Positions 25,050-32,631 of a stretch of DNA of 64,000 nt are shown here, piece by piece. The number at the start of each line of letters is the position of its first letter. Positions within the stretch are counted from its first letter, which is position 1. The stretch covers positions 1,984,001-2,048,000 of the forward strand of contig OY970203.1 in assembly GCA_963708325.1 (NCBI GenBank), read 5' to 3'. The notes beneath the pieces were generated by a model. That model did no database searches, was not told where the DNA came from, and worked only from the letters and a program-made list of their open reading frames with translations. This DNA comes from G963708325 sp963708325. Lineage in GTDB: Bacteria > Actinomycetota > Thermoleophilia > Solirubrobacterales > 70-9. A program made the translations under genes and the position numbers.

Positions 25050-25055
25050 TAACCT
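25050..25055 (+). promoter_or_regulatory. Candidate -10 element of a leaderless promoter
   Basis: TAACCT lies 6 bases before the ATG at 25062, with no usable Shine-Dalgarno. Confidence 0.4.
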
Positions 25056-25061
25056 GAGGGC

Positions 25062-25451
25062 ATGGGGAGGTTCGTCAGGCGAGTGACGATGGCGCCGGCC
25101 AGCGCGACCCTGGTCGTGCTGATGCTGGCCGGCTGCCTCTTCCTCTGGGTGGCGGCGCCGCTGGGCTGGCTGTGGATCGGCTCTCAGCTCCAGCAGCAGG
25201 TCTCGCTCGGCACCGCCCTGATGGTGGCGATGACCGGCTTCGTCGCGACCGTGCTGGTCGTGATCCCGGCGCTGTCGTGGCTCAACCGCTGGCACATCGA
25301 GCTTCGCGGCGCCCGGCGGCTGCCGGCGCCGCGCCACTCCGTCCTGGAGGTGTTGCTGGTGGTGAGCGCCTTCACGGCGCTCATCGCCTTCTGCATCTGG
25401 TTCTTCGGCTTCTCGGGGGCGAGCCCCGCGCCCCTCAACGTCAGCTACTGA
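25062..25451 (+). CDS. Small integral membrane protein, unknown function
   Basis: A 129-residue protein with three strong hydrophobic segments: ATLVVLMLAGCLFLWVAAPLG, ALMVAMTGFVATVLVVIPAL and VLLVVSAFTALIAFCIWFFGF. Short basic loops separate them (RWHIELRGARRLPAPR), which places the N-terminus in the cytoplasm by the positive-inside rule. I do not recognise a named family. It is convergent with the integration host factor gene, the two stops being 3 bases apart. Confidence 0.55.
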   Translation: MGRFVRRVTMAPASATLVVLMLAGCLFLWVAAPLGWLWIGSQLQQQVSLGTALMVAMTGFVATVLVVIPALSWLNRWHIELRGARRLPAPRHSVLEVLLVVSAFTALIAFCIWFFGFSGASPAPLNVSY

Positions 25452-25454
25452 GCA

Positions 25455-25796
25455 TCAACGGCCGAGCCTGTCGCGCCGTCCCTTCGCTTCCAGCGCCGCC
25501 GCCAGCAGGAGGCGCTGACGCCGGGTCAGCGTCCCGATCCGCTTGTTCTCGCTCAGTCCCAGGATGGCGACGAACTTCCTCGCCCGGGTGCGGCCCCAGC
25601 GGCGCTGGCTCGTCAGCAGCTCGGCCAGCGACATGCTCTCGACCTCCCAAGGGGAGTCGACGATCACGTCGGCTGCGCCGCGCTTGCCGCTGCCCACCTC
25701 CCGCTTCAGCGCGGCCCGCGCCAGTCGAACACGGTTGGCGTGCGCAAGGGCCTGCATGTGCTGAGGCAGCCTGGCGGCACTGGTTACAGCTTCCAT
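25455..25796 (-). CDS. mihF: Actinobacterial integration host factor-like nucleoid protein
   Basis: A 113-residue basic DNA-binding protein. The layout matches mycobacterial-type IHF: an N-terminal helix (RVRLARAALKREVGSGKRG), DVIVDSPWEVESMSLAELLTSQRRWGRTRARKFVAILG with the helix-two-turn-helix region, then LSENKRIGTLTRRQRLLLAAAL. Such proteins bend DNA and organise the nucleoid. The start is ATG after GGGGAGGAC. The usual neighbour gmk is not present here, so a second locus or a rearranged context is possible. An upstream region of 229 bases contains unusual palindromes listed separately. Confidence 0.75.
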   Translation of the reverse strand: MEAVTSAARLPQHMQALAHANRVRLARAALKREVGSGKRGAADVIVDSPWEVESMSLAELLTSQRRWGRTRARKFVAILGLSENKRIGTLTRRQRLLLAAALEAKGRRDRLGR

Positions 25797-25998
25797 CGGC
25801 GAGTCCTCCCCTCTGGGTCAGCGGTCGAAATGCGGCGGCAACCCTGCATCGTGCCCCCGGGTAACCCTAGACAGGTTCCCGTGGCCTCCGTGCCCCGGGT
25901 GCTGCGGCGGGGCGAAAACTAGACGTCGATGGCGACCGCGGTCAACAGAAGCGACGCGACGTCGCACGCTAAGAGCACGTTTTTCGTTCGGCGCAAGG

Positions 25999-26036
25999 AC
26001 TTGTCCAATTTTGGACAAGTTGGAATTACCCAACTT
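25999..26036. promoter_or_regulatory. Two overlapping AT-rich perfect palindromes
   Basis: ACTTGTCCA-ATTT-TGGACAAGT (25999-26020) has perfect 9-bp arms. AAGTTGG-AATTAC-CCAACTT (26017-26036) has perfect 7-bp arms and shares AAGT with the first, so the two stems cannot form together. The second covers the stop codon of the oxoamine synthase gene. The low GC of this site stands out in the local sequence. It may be a terminator or an operator for the mihF transcript. Confidence 0.55.
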
Positions 26037-27285
26037 GGGTTAGCCCGGGGAACCGCTCGCTGACCTCCGCGAAGATCTCCAGGGCGCGATCGAGGTGCTC
26101 GCGCTCGTGGGTCGCCATCAGGCTGGTGCGAAGCAGAGCGCCTCCCGGCGGCACCGCCGGATGCAGGGCGACGTTCGTGTAGACGCCCCCGTCGAACAGC
26201 GCCTTCCACACCAGCACCGCCTCCCAGTCCTCGCCCACGACCACCGGGACGATCGGGGTGACCGCCTCCGAGCCGTCGGGCAGGGTGCCGGGCTCGACCA
26301 CCCTGAGGCCCAGCTCGCGGAAGCCGCGCCGCAGGTATGCGGCGTTGTCGAGAAGCCGCTCGAACAGCGGCCCGCCCTCGCGCCGGCAGATCCTCACGGC
26401 CTCCAGGGCGGCGCCGACCGCCGCGGGCACGGCCGCGGCCGTGAACATGAACGGGCGCGAGGCGATCTTCAGGTACTCGATCACGTCGGCGGGGCCGACG
26501 ATGAAGCCGCCGCACGAGGCGAGGCTCTTCGAGAAGGTGCCCATCCGCAGGTCCACATCGTCCGCTACCCCGAACAGCTCGCAGGCGCCCGTTCCCCGCT
26601 CGCCGAGCACGCCCACGCCGTGGGCCTCGTCCACCATCAGCCGGGCGCCGTGGGCGCGGCACAGCTCCACCACGGGCGGCAGGTCACAGATGTCGCCCTC
26701 CATCGAGAAGACGCCGTCCACGACCACGAGCACGCCGCCGCCGTCGTCGCCGGCGCGTTCCAGCATCCTCTCCAGCTTGTCGATGCGGTTGTGGCGGTAG
26801 GGGCGCAGCTTCGCCCCCGACAGGCGGCAGCCGTCGAGGATCGAGGCGTGGTCGCCGGAATCGCAGATCACCGTGTCGCCCGGGCCCAGGATCGTGCCGA
26901 TCGTGCCCAGGTTCGCCTGGTATCCCGTCGTGAACACGAGCGCGTCCTCCGCGCCCATCCACGCCGCGATCTCCGCCTCCAGCTCGACGTGGAGGGGGAT
27001 CGTCCCGTTCATGAAGCGCGATCCGGTCAGCGCCGTCCCGTAGCGCTCCAGCGCCTCGCGCGCCGCCGCCTTCACGCGCGGGTCGGCGGTGAGCCCGAGG
27101 TAGTTGTTGGAGCCCAGCATCACGGTCTCGCGGCCCTCCATCTCCACCAGCGGGCCGGCCTCGGACTCGATCAGGCGGAAGTAGGGGAGGAGGTCGTTCT
27201 CCTTGGCCATCGCCAGCTGCTCGGCGCGGTCGTGGGAGCGGGCCTTCTCGAAGGGGTCGGGCGGGGCCTTTGTGCCGTCGGCCAT
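26026..27285 (-). CDS. Alpha-oxoamine synthase, serine palmitoyltransferase-like
   Basis: A 419-residue PLP enzyme of the family containing KBL, BioF, ALAS and serine palmitoyltransferase, which condense an amino acid with an acyl-CoA. Motifs are SNNYLGLTADPRV, GTALTGSRFMNGT, DSGDHASILDGC (substrate His), VDEAHGVGVLG and the PLP lysine in GTFSKSLASCGGF. The GSRFMNGTIPLH and KSLASCGGF forms are closer to serine palmitoyltransferases than to BioF in my reading, which is a judgement by eye. No biotin or threonine genes are nearby. I chose ATG 27285; GTG 27303 is possible. It is divergent from a GNAT gene, 45 bases apart. Confidence 0.78.
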   Translation of the reverse strand: MADGTKAPPDPFEKARSHDRAEQLAMAKENDLLPYFRLIESEAGPLVEMEGRETVMLGSNNYLGLTADPRVKAAAREALERYGTALTGSRFMNGTIPLHVELEAEIAAWMGAEDALVFTTGYQANLGTIGTILGPGDTVICDSGDHASILDGCRLSGAKLRPYRHNRIDKLERMLERAGDDGGGVLVVVDGVFSMEGDICDLPPVVELCRAHGARLMVDEAHGVGVLGERGTGACELFGVADDVDLRMGTFSKSLASCGGFIVGPADVIEYLKIASRPFMFTAAAVPAAVGAALEAVRICRREGGPLFERLLDNAAYLRRGFRELGLRVVEPGTLPDGSEAVTPIVPVVVGEDWEAVLVWKALFDGGVYTNVALHPAVPPGGALLRTSLMATHEREHLDRALEIFAEVSERFPGLTQVG

Positions 27286-27330
27286 CGCTCCGAAGTGTCG
27301 CACCTGCCCGGCGCTGATAGCTTGCCGCGC

Positions 27331-28479
27331 GTGTCACCCAGCGACGGCGGCACCGTCACGGTGCGACCCGTGCGCGGGCGCCGCGACCTGACCCGCTTCA
27401 TACGCGTCCCCTTTGGCCTGCGCCGCGACGACCCGCTGTGGGTCGCGCCCCTGATCTACGAGCGCCGCCACTTCCTGGACAGGTCGAAGAACCCGTACTT
27501 CGACCATGCCGAGGCGGAGTACTTCATCGCCGAGCGCGACGGCGAGCCGGTGGGGCGGATCACCGCGCAGGTCGACCGGCGCTGGGACGAGTTCCAGAGG
27601 GGCAGCGACGGGATGTTCGGCTTCTTCGAGACTGCCGACGACGGGGAGGTGGCGGCGGCCCTGCTGGACACCGCCGCGGAATGGGTGCGCTCGCGCGGCC
27701 GCGACCGCATCCTCGGACCGATGGACTTCACCACCAACGACGAGTGCGGAGTGCTGGTCGAGGGGTTCGACCTCGCCCCGATGATCCTCGAGCCGTGGCA
27801 CCCCCCCTACTACCGCGAGCGGGTCGAGGCGCAGGGGTTCGGCAAGGCGATGGACCTGCTGATGTGGGAGCTTCACCTGGGCGCGCTGAAGGAGGGAAAC
27901 GAGTTCCACCCGATGATCCATGCCGCCGCGGAGAAGGTGGAGTCCGAGCACGGCGTGACGATCCGCAACATGCGCAAGAACGACCTCGAGGCCGAGGTCG
28001 CCCGCTTCATGGAGGTCTACAACGCGGCCTGGGGACGGAACTGGGGCTTCGTCCCGATCACCGAGGCCGAGGTCGCCTTCCAGGCGAAGAACCTCAAGCA
28101 GATCCTCGACGAGCGCTGGACGTTCATCGCCGAGCGCGACGGCGAGGTGCTCGGCGCTGCCCTCACCCTGCCGGACATAAACCAGGCGCTGGCGGGGCTG
28201 AACGGGCGGCTGCTGCCGCTCGGCTGGCTGAAGTTCCTGCTCGGGCGGCGGCGGATCGACCGCGTGCGTGTGTTCGCGCTCGGCGTCAAGCCCGAGCACC
28301 AGCATCTCGGGATCGCCGCGGCCTTCTACATCCGCCACCTCGAGGAGGCGTCGCCCGACGGGATCTCGTGGGGCGAGACGGGCTGGATCCTGGAGACCAA
28401 CGAGCCGATGAACCGCGCCATGGAGGGGATGGGCGGCACGGTCGTCAAGCGGTACCGGCTGTACGAGAAGGCGCTCTAG
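27331..28479 (+). CDS. GNAT-fold acyltransferase (YghO-like), possible ceramide-type N-acyltransferase
   Basis: A 382-residue protein with paired GNAT-like features. The first half has WVAPLIYERRHFLDRSKNP, YFIAERDGEPVGRITAQ and ILGPMDFTTNDECGVLVEGF; the second half repeats FIAERDGEVLGAALTLPDIN and ends with FALGVKPEHQHLGIAAAFY (acyl-CoA loop) and GWILETNEPMNRAME. This is the YghO-like group. It is divergent from an SPT-like oxoamine synthase, and GNAT-like enzymes serve as bacterial ceramide synthases beside spt genes in other phyla, so an N-acyl transfer role is suggested. GTG 27331 sits 7 bases after TAGCTT, a possible leaderless start. Confidence 0.68.
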   Translation: MSPSDGGTVTVRPVRGRRDLTRFIRVPFGLRRDDPLWVAPLIYERRHFLDRSKNPYFDHAEAEYFIAERDGEPVGRITAQVDRRWDEFQRGSDGMFGFFETADDGEVAAALLDTAAEWVRSRGRDRILGPMDFTTNDECGVLVEGFDLAPMILEPWHPPYYRERVEAQGFGKAMDLLMWELHLGALKEGNEFHPMIHAAAEKVESEHGVTIRNMRKNDLEAEVARFMEVYNAAWGRNWGFVPITEAEVAFQAKNLKQILDERWTFIAERDGEVLGAALTLPDINQALAGLNGRLLPLGWLKFLLGRRRIDRVRVFALGVKPEHQHLGIAAAFYIRHLEEASPDGISWGETGWILETNEPMNRAMEGMGGTVVKRYRLYEKAL

Positions 28480-28554
28480 GGCGGGGGTCGCCGGAACCTC
28501 GCTATTTGCGGCATCGGTCCGCCGTCCCGGCGGCTGGGAGTCTGGGGGCGGGGC

Positions 28555-28560
28555 TACACT
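28555..28560 (+). promoter_or_regulatory. Candidate -10 element of a leaderless promoter
   Basis: TACACT lies 7 bases before the GTG at 28568. The same hexamer and spacing occur before the padR gene. Confidence 0.4.
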
Positions 28561-28567
28561 GCGGCGC

Positions 28568-28894
28568 GTGAGCGAGGACGTCGTCCAGGCAGATGCCGTC
28601 GAGGAGACCGGGGCCGCCGCCGACGAGCAGGTGGTCGAGGCCCGCCCGGTGCGGCCGCTGCCGGCGAAGGCGAACGGGGCGGCGGTTGACTCGTGGCGCG
28701 GCGAGATGCGAACCGCGGCCCTGGCGGCCGCCGGCGGCGTCGTTGCCGGGGCGGCCACTGTCGCTGTCGTGCGGGCGGCGTCGGGCGGGCGGCGGCGAAA
28801 GCCGGCGCGGCGCCAGCCGAAGCGACAGGAGCGTCCCGCGAACGTGATTGCCAGCCGCTCGTTCCTCGTCGACGTCCACCTGCTCGGGCGCTGA
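28568..28894 (+). CDS. Small basic-tailed protein with one hydrophobic segment
   Basis: A 108-residue protein of unknown function. An acidic N-terminal third (EDVVQADAVEETGAAADEQ) is followed by one weak membrane segment (ALAAAGGVVAGAATVAVV) and a very basic C-terminal part (GGRRRKPARRQPKRQERP) ending in NVIASRSFLVDVHLLGR. The charge distribution suggests membrane association with a basic domain facing nucleic acid or phospholipid head groups. The next gene starts 4 bases after the stop, so both are probably on one message. Confidence 0.5.
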   Translation: MSEDVVQADAVEETGAAADEQVVEARPVRPLPAKANGAAVDSWRGEMRTAALAAAGGVVAGAATVAVVRAASGGRRRKPARRQPKRQERPANVIASRSFLVDVHLLGR

Positions 28895-28898
28895 GCGC

Positions 28899-29840
28899 GT
28901 GGCCTCCGTAGAGACGGAGGTCTGGCCGCCCTCCCCCTACCTGCTGCCGGGCGGCGGCGACGCGGACGGGGCGCTGCGAGCCGGAGGCGGGGCGCTGCTG
29001 CGGCTCTTGTGCGTGGAGGGCCGGCCGGTGCTGACCCGCGCGTGGAGCCCGGGCCCCGGCCGCGTGCTGCTGCGCGCCGACGCCGTCGAACCCGGCGAGG
29101 TGGCGCGCCTGCCCGATCCCGACATCGCCCCCGCCGAGCGCGAGCATCTCGACGAGGCGGTCGACGCGATCCGCTTCGCGCTGGCGATGGACGACGATCT
29201 CGGCCCCTTCCATCAGCGCTTCAAGCGCGACCGGCTGCTCGCCCCGGTGATCCGCGCCCGTCCCTGGGCACGGCCGCGCCGCCGCCCGTGGCCGTGGGAG
29301 GCCCTGGCCTGGGCCGTCACCGAGCAGCTGATCGAGGCGCCCCGCGCCGCCGCCATCCAGCGCCGCATCGTGCACCGCTGGGGCCCGCGTGCCGGCAGCG
29401 GCGGCGATCGCGCCCTGCACGACGTCCCCGGCCCGGCCACCGTGGCGGCGCTGGCCCCCGCGGAGCTGGCGGCGGTCGACCTCTCGCCCGGGCGGGCGAT
29501 CGCCCTGCGCCGCGCGGCCACCGAGGTGGCGACGGGCCGCGCCGACCTCTTCGACTCCGACTGCGACCGGCGGCTGGCGACGATCGCCGGGATCGGGCCG
29601 TGGACGCTCCAGCGCCTCGCCCTGCACGGGCGCGGCGACCCCGACGCCCTCCCGGCCGGCGACCTCGCCTACCTCAAGCTCGTCGGTCGGCTCGCCGGGC
29701 TCGACAGACGCGCCACCGTCGAGGAGGTGGAGGAGTTCTTCGCGCCCTACGAGCCCTACCGCGGGCTGGCGGGCCACTACGCGCTCGTCGGCTACCACCG
29801 CGCCATCGCGCAGGGACCGCCGCTGCGGCGCGCCGCCTAG
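28899..29840 (+). CDS. DNA-3-methyladenine glycosylase II (AlkA family)
   Basis: A 313-residue base-excision repair enzyme. The N-terminal AlkA-like domain (about 1-100) precedes the helix-hairpin-helix glycosylase fold. The HhH motif is LATIAGIGPWTLQRLALHGRGDPDALP, and the catalytic aspartate follows in PAGDLAYLKLVG. WEALAWAVTEQLIEAPRAAAIQRR is the family's conserved core helix. Lysine is absent from the position used by bifunctional glycosylase-lyases, so it should be monofunctional. I chose GTG 28899, which avoids overlap with the preceding gene. Cotranscription with the upstream small gene is likely. Confidence 0.85.
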   Translation: MASVETEVWPPSPYLLPGGGDADGALRAGGGALLRLLCVEGRPVLTRAWSPGPGRVLLRADAVEPGEVARLPDPDIAPAEREHLDEAVDAIRFALAMDDDLGPFHQRFKRDRLLAPVIRARPWARPRRRPWPWEALAWAVTEQLIEAPRAAAIQRRIVHRWGPRAGSGGDRALHDVPGPATVAALAPAELAAVDLSPGRAIALRRAATEVATGRADLFDSDCDRRLATIAGIGPWTLQRLALHGRGDPDALPAGDLAYLKLVGRLAGLDRRATVEEVEEFFAPYEPYRGLAGHYALVGYHRAIAQGPPLRRAA

Positions 29841-29853
29841 CGAAAACCCGAAA

Positions 29854-30864
29854 TCAGGGGATCGAGCGCCGCGGCAGATAGTCGTTGCTGAGCGCCGTGG
29901 CTGTGTCGGGTCGCGCCGACAGCAGGTCGTGGTCGAACATCCAGCCGCCGAACGTGCGCCACTCGCCGGGGTCCATGTGGGCGAAGGGCCTACCCTGCTG
30001 CGGCTCGAGCAGCGGCAGGGTCCGCTTCACCTCGGCGAGCGTGAGCTTGGGGTCGAGCCCCTTGTTGGCGTTCTGCAGGGCCTTGACCACCCCCTGGGGG
30101 TCGTGCTGGGCGGTGCGGGTGCCGCGCTCCAGGGCGGCGAGGAAGAGCCTGATCGGCTCCGGGTCGTCCTGGAGGCGCTTGCCCTGGGCGACGAGGACCA
30201 GCTCGTCGTAGGGGGGCACGCCGAGCTTGTTGGCCGGCACGACGCGCGGCTGCTTGCCGCGCTGGGCCAGCTCGACCCCCTCGACGTTCGGATAGCCGCC
30301 GAACATCGCCTGCACCCTGCCGTTGAGGATCGCCGGCAGCAGCCCCTCGGCGACGTCCACCTGCTTGATGTCGGACGGCTTCAGGCCGGCCCGGGCGAGG
30401 ATTGCCTGCAGGAACTTCGCCTGGTAGGGGATGCCCGCGGTCGCCACGCGCTTGCCCTTCAGGTCGCGGACGCTCTTGACGTTTGCCTTGCGCAGCGAGA
30501 TCAGCGAGGTGAGCGGCCGGTTCACCAGCGCTCCGACGGCGACGACGTCGAGGCCCTGGTCCCGTGCCAGCAGCACCTCCGGCTCATACGAGATCCCGAG
30601 GTCGGCGTGGCCCGCGGCGACCAATTTGATCGGTGCCGAGGGATCGGACGGGTTGTGCGGGGCGACGTCGAGCCCGGCGCCGGCGAAGTAGCCCTTGCGC
30701 AGGGCCTCGTAGATCCCCGAGTGGTCCGGGTTGGGGTAGAAGTCGAGTTCGAGGTCGAGCTTCTCCGGCTTGGCCCCCGTGTCCTCGGACTTCTCGCCGC
30801 AGCCCGCGGCGAGCAGGGCGAGGACGGCCGCGAGCGCGGCGATCGCCGTGATCTGTCGGCGCAT
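29854..30864 (-). CDS. thiY: ABC transporter substrate-binding lipoprotein (NMT1/THI5 type, thiamine precursor)
   Basis: A 336-residue lipoprotein (signal AIAALAAVLALLAAGC). The mature part is an NMT1/THI5-like periplasmic-binding fold: LDLELDFYPNPDHSGIYEALRKGYF, KLVAAGHADLGISYEPEV and KGKRVATAGIPYQ are typical of proteins that bind the pyrimidine (HMP-like) precursor of thiamine. It is the last gene of a three-gene operon headed by a TPP riboswitch, which supports the assignment. A TTG at 30873 has a better ribosome-binding site (AAGGTGG) than the ATG used here, so the true start may be there. Confidence 0.82.
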   Translation of the reverse strand: MRRQITAIAALAAVLALLAAGCGEKSEDTGAKPEKLDLELDFYPNPDHSGIYEALRKGYFAGAGLDVAPHNPSDPSAPIKLVAAGHADLGISYEPEVLLARDQGLDVVAVGALVNRPLTSLISLRKANVKSVRDLKGKRVATAGIPYQAKFLQAILARAGLKPSDIKQVDVAEGLLPAILNGRVQAMFGGYPNVEGVELAQRGKQPRVVPANKLGVPPYDELVLVAQGKRLQDDPEPIRLFLAALERGTRTAQHDPQGVVKALQNANKGLDPKLTLAEVKRTLPLLEPQQGRPFAHMDPGEWRTFGGWMFDHDLLSARPDTATALSNDYLPRRSIP

Positions 30865-30899
30865 GCTGGTCAAGGGCGGCCCACCTTGTATCGCATCCG

Positions 30900-31682
30900 T
30901 CAGCGGGCGGTCTCGCCCGGGTTCCAGGTGACGACCCGCCGCTCGAGCGCCGAGAGCAGCGCGAACAGGGCGATCGCCACGGCCGAGAGCACGACGACCG
31001 CGGCGAACAGCCGCGCCGTCAGCAGCTGCGCCGACGCGGTCAGCATCAGGTGGCCGAGGCCGCTGTCCGACCCCGCCCACTCGCCGAACACGGCGCCGAT
31101 CACCGCCACCGCGACGGCGATCTTGGCGCCGCTGAAGGCGTAGGGCAGCGCCGCGGGCGCCTCCACGCGCCGCAGGATCTGCCAGCGGCCGGCGTCGAGC
31201 GTGCGCATCATCTTCACCAGGTCGGGGTCGACCGCGCCCAGCCCGTCGAGCGTGTTGACGGTGATCGGGAAGAAGCAGATCAGGGCGATGATCGCCAGCT
31301 TCGGGCCGATCCCGTAGCCGAACCAGACGACGAGGATCGGGGCGATGACGATGATCGGGACCGTCTGCGAGGCGACCAGCAGCGGGTAGATCGCGCGGCG
31401 CAGGACGCCGGAGAGGTGCAGGGCGACGGCGAAGGCGAGCCCGAGGACGAGGGCGACGCCGAAGCCGAGCACGACCTCGCGCAGGGTGACCCAGCCCTGG
31501 CCGGCGAGCAGTGAGCGGTCGCTCCACAGCGCCGAGGCGATGTCGCTGGGCGCGGGCACGAGGAAGTCCTCGATCCGCAGCGCCGAGGACAGCGCCCCGA
31601 CCTTGGCCGCCACCTGCCAGGCGGCGATCAGCGCGATCACGATCAGCGCCGGCGGCAGCCATCTCGAGAGCCGGGCCCTCAC
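30900..31682 (-). CDS. thiX: ABC transporter permease, thiamine-precursor type
   Basis: A 260-residue inner-membrane permease with six helices. The EAA loop that contacts the ATPase is visible as MMRTLDAGRWQILRRVEAPAALPYAF. The helices LIVIALIAAWQVA, VVLGFGVALVLGLAFAVAL and IVIAPILVVWFGYGIGP match the SsuC/TauC/ThiX class. GTG 31682 overlaps the stop of the ATPase gene by four bases (GTGA), so translation is coupled. It works with the ATPase and the substrate-binding lipoprotein that flank it. Confidence 0.85.
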   Translation of the reverse strand: MRARLSRWLPPALIVIALIAAWQVAAKVGALSSALRIEDFLVPAPSDIASALWSDRSLLAGQGWVTLREVVLGFGVALVLGLAFAVALHLSGVLRRAIYPLLVASQTVPIIVIAPILVVWFGYGIGPKLAIIALICFFPITVNTLDGLGAVDPDLVKMMRTLDAGRWQILRRVEAPAALPYAFSGAKIAVAVAVIGAVFGEWAGSDSGLGHLMLTASAQLLTARLFAAVVVLSAVAIALFALLSALERRVVTWNPGETAR

Positions 31683-32494
31683 CGCGCCCCCCTCTGCAGC
31701 GCCTGCATCGCCCGCTCGCGCAGGGCGGTGAAGCGGGGCGCCGTCACCTGCTCGGTGCGGTCCGGATGCCGCGGGTCGGGGACGTCGAGCCCGGCCACCA
31801 GCCGGGCCGGCCGCGCCGAGAGGACCACGACCCGGTCGCACAGGTAGAGCGCCTCCTCGACGTCGTGAGTGACCAGGATCGTCGTGCGGGGCTCGGCGGC
31901 AAGCGCTTCCGCAAGCCACTCCTGCATCTCGGCGCGCGTGAGCGCGTCGAGCGCGCCGAACGGCTCGTCGAGCAACAGCACCGGCTTGCCCGCGAGCAGG
32001 GTGCGGAGGAAGGCGACGCGCTGTCGCATCCCCCCCGAAAGCTCGGCCGGCCGGGCGCGCTCGAAGCCGGCCAGGCCGAAGCGCTCGAACAGGGGGGCGG
32101 CGGCGCCGCGGGCGTCGGCGCGGCTGGCGCCGCGGTTTCGAAGCGCCAGCGAGGCGTTGTCGATCGCCGCCAGCCAGGGCAGCAGCAGGTCGCGCTGGGG
32201 CATGTAGGCGCAGCCGGCGAGGCGGCCGCGGGCATCCCCGGCCCCCGCGACCTCGACCGAGCCGCGGGTGGGCTGGCGCAGGCCGGCGATCAGCTCCAGC
32301 AGGGTGGACTTGCCGCACCCCGACGGGCCGACCACGCCGAGGACCTCGTGGCGGGCGACGCGCAGGTCGAGCCCGGCGATCGCCTCCAGCTCCCCATAGG
32401 CGTGGCCCAGAGCCGAGATGCCGACCGCCGGCGCGACCGGCTGGGCTGAGATGGATCGGGGCTCCGCCGCGGGAGCCCCAGTGGTCGTCTGCAT
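31679..32494 (-). CDS. thiZ: ABC transporter ATP-binding protein, thiamine-precursor type
   Basis: A 271-residue ATPase: Walker A GPSGCGKSTLLE (about 60), Q-loop MPQRDLLLPWL, signature LSGGMRQRVAFLRTLL, Walker B VLLLDEPFGALDALTR and H-loop VTHDVEEALYLCD. The class is the SsuB/TauB/ThiZ group, whose sulfonate and thiamine-precursor members cannot be told apart from the ATPase alone. The TPP riboswitch that ends directly at its Shine-Dalgarno decides the substrate class. It is the first gene of the operon. Confidence 0.88.
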   Translation of the reverse strand: MQTTTGAPAAEPRSISAQPVAPAVGISALGHAYGELEAIAGLDLRVARHEVLGVVGPSGCGKSTLLELIAGLRQPTRGSVEVAGAGDARGRLAGCAYMPQRDLLLPWLAAIDNASLALRNRGASRADARGAAAPLFERFGLAGFERARPAELSGGMRQRVAFLRTLLAGKPVLLLDEPFGALDALTRAEMQEWLAEALAAEPRTTILVTHDVEEALYLCDRVVVLSARPARLVAGLDVPDPRHPDRTEQVTAPRFTALRERAMQALQRGAR

Positions 32495-32594
32495 GCTCCC
32501 TCCGCGCGCATTACCGCACAGGTTCGAAGGGTCAGCGCCGGGTGGGAGTTCCCAAAGGGCGCTATCTCAGCCCGCTCTGCCCGCGAGCACCCCT
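32495..32594 (-). promoter_or_regulatory. TPP (thi-box) riboswitch
   Basis: Read on the minus strand, the leader contains in order GGGGTGC, GGGCTGAGATAGCGCC, ACCCTTCGAACCTG and GCGGTAATGCGCGCGGAGGG. These are the conserved segments of the thiamine pyrophosphate aptamer, in the right order and spacing. The final GGAGGGAGC is both the closing strand of the aptamer and the Shine-Dalgarno for the ATG at 32494, so ligand binding should block translation. No separate expression platform is visible. Confidence 0.93.
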
Positions 32595-32631
32595 GGGTTG
32601 TCGACCGTTCAGTCTAGACCCTTCGGCAGGG

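Noticed and set aside
25455..25796. Phage-derived DNA-binding protein
   Set aside because: The sequence layout matches the chromosomal actinobacterial integration host factor and no phage genes are near.
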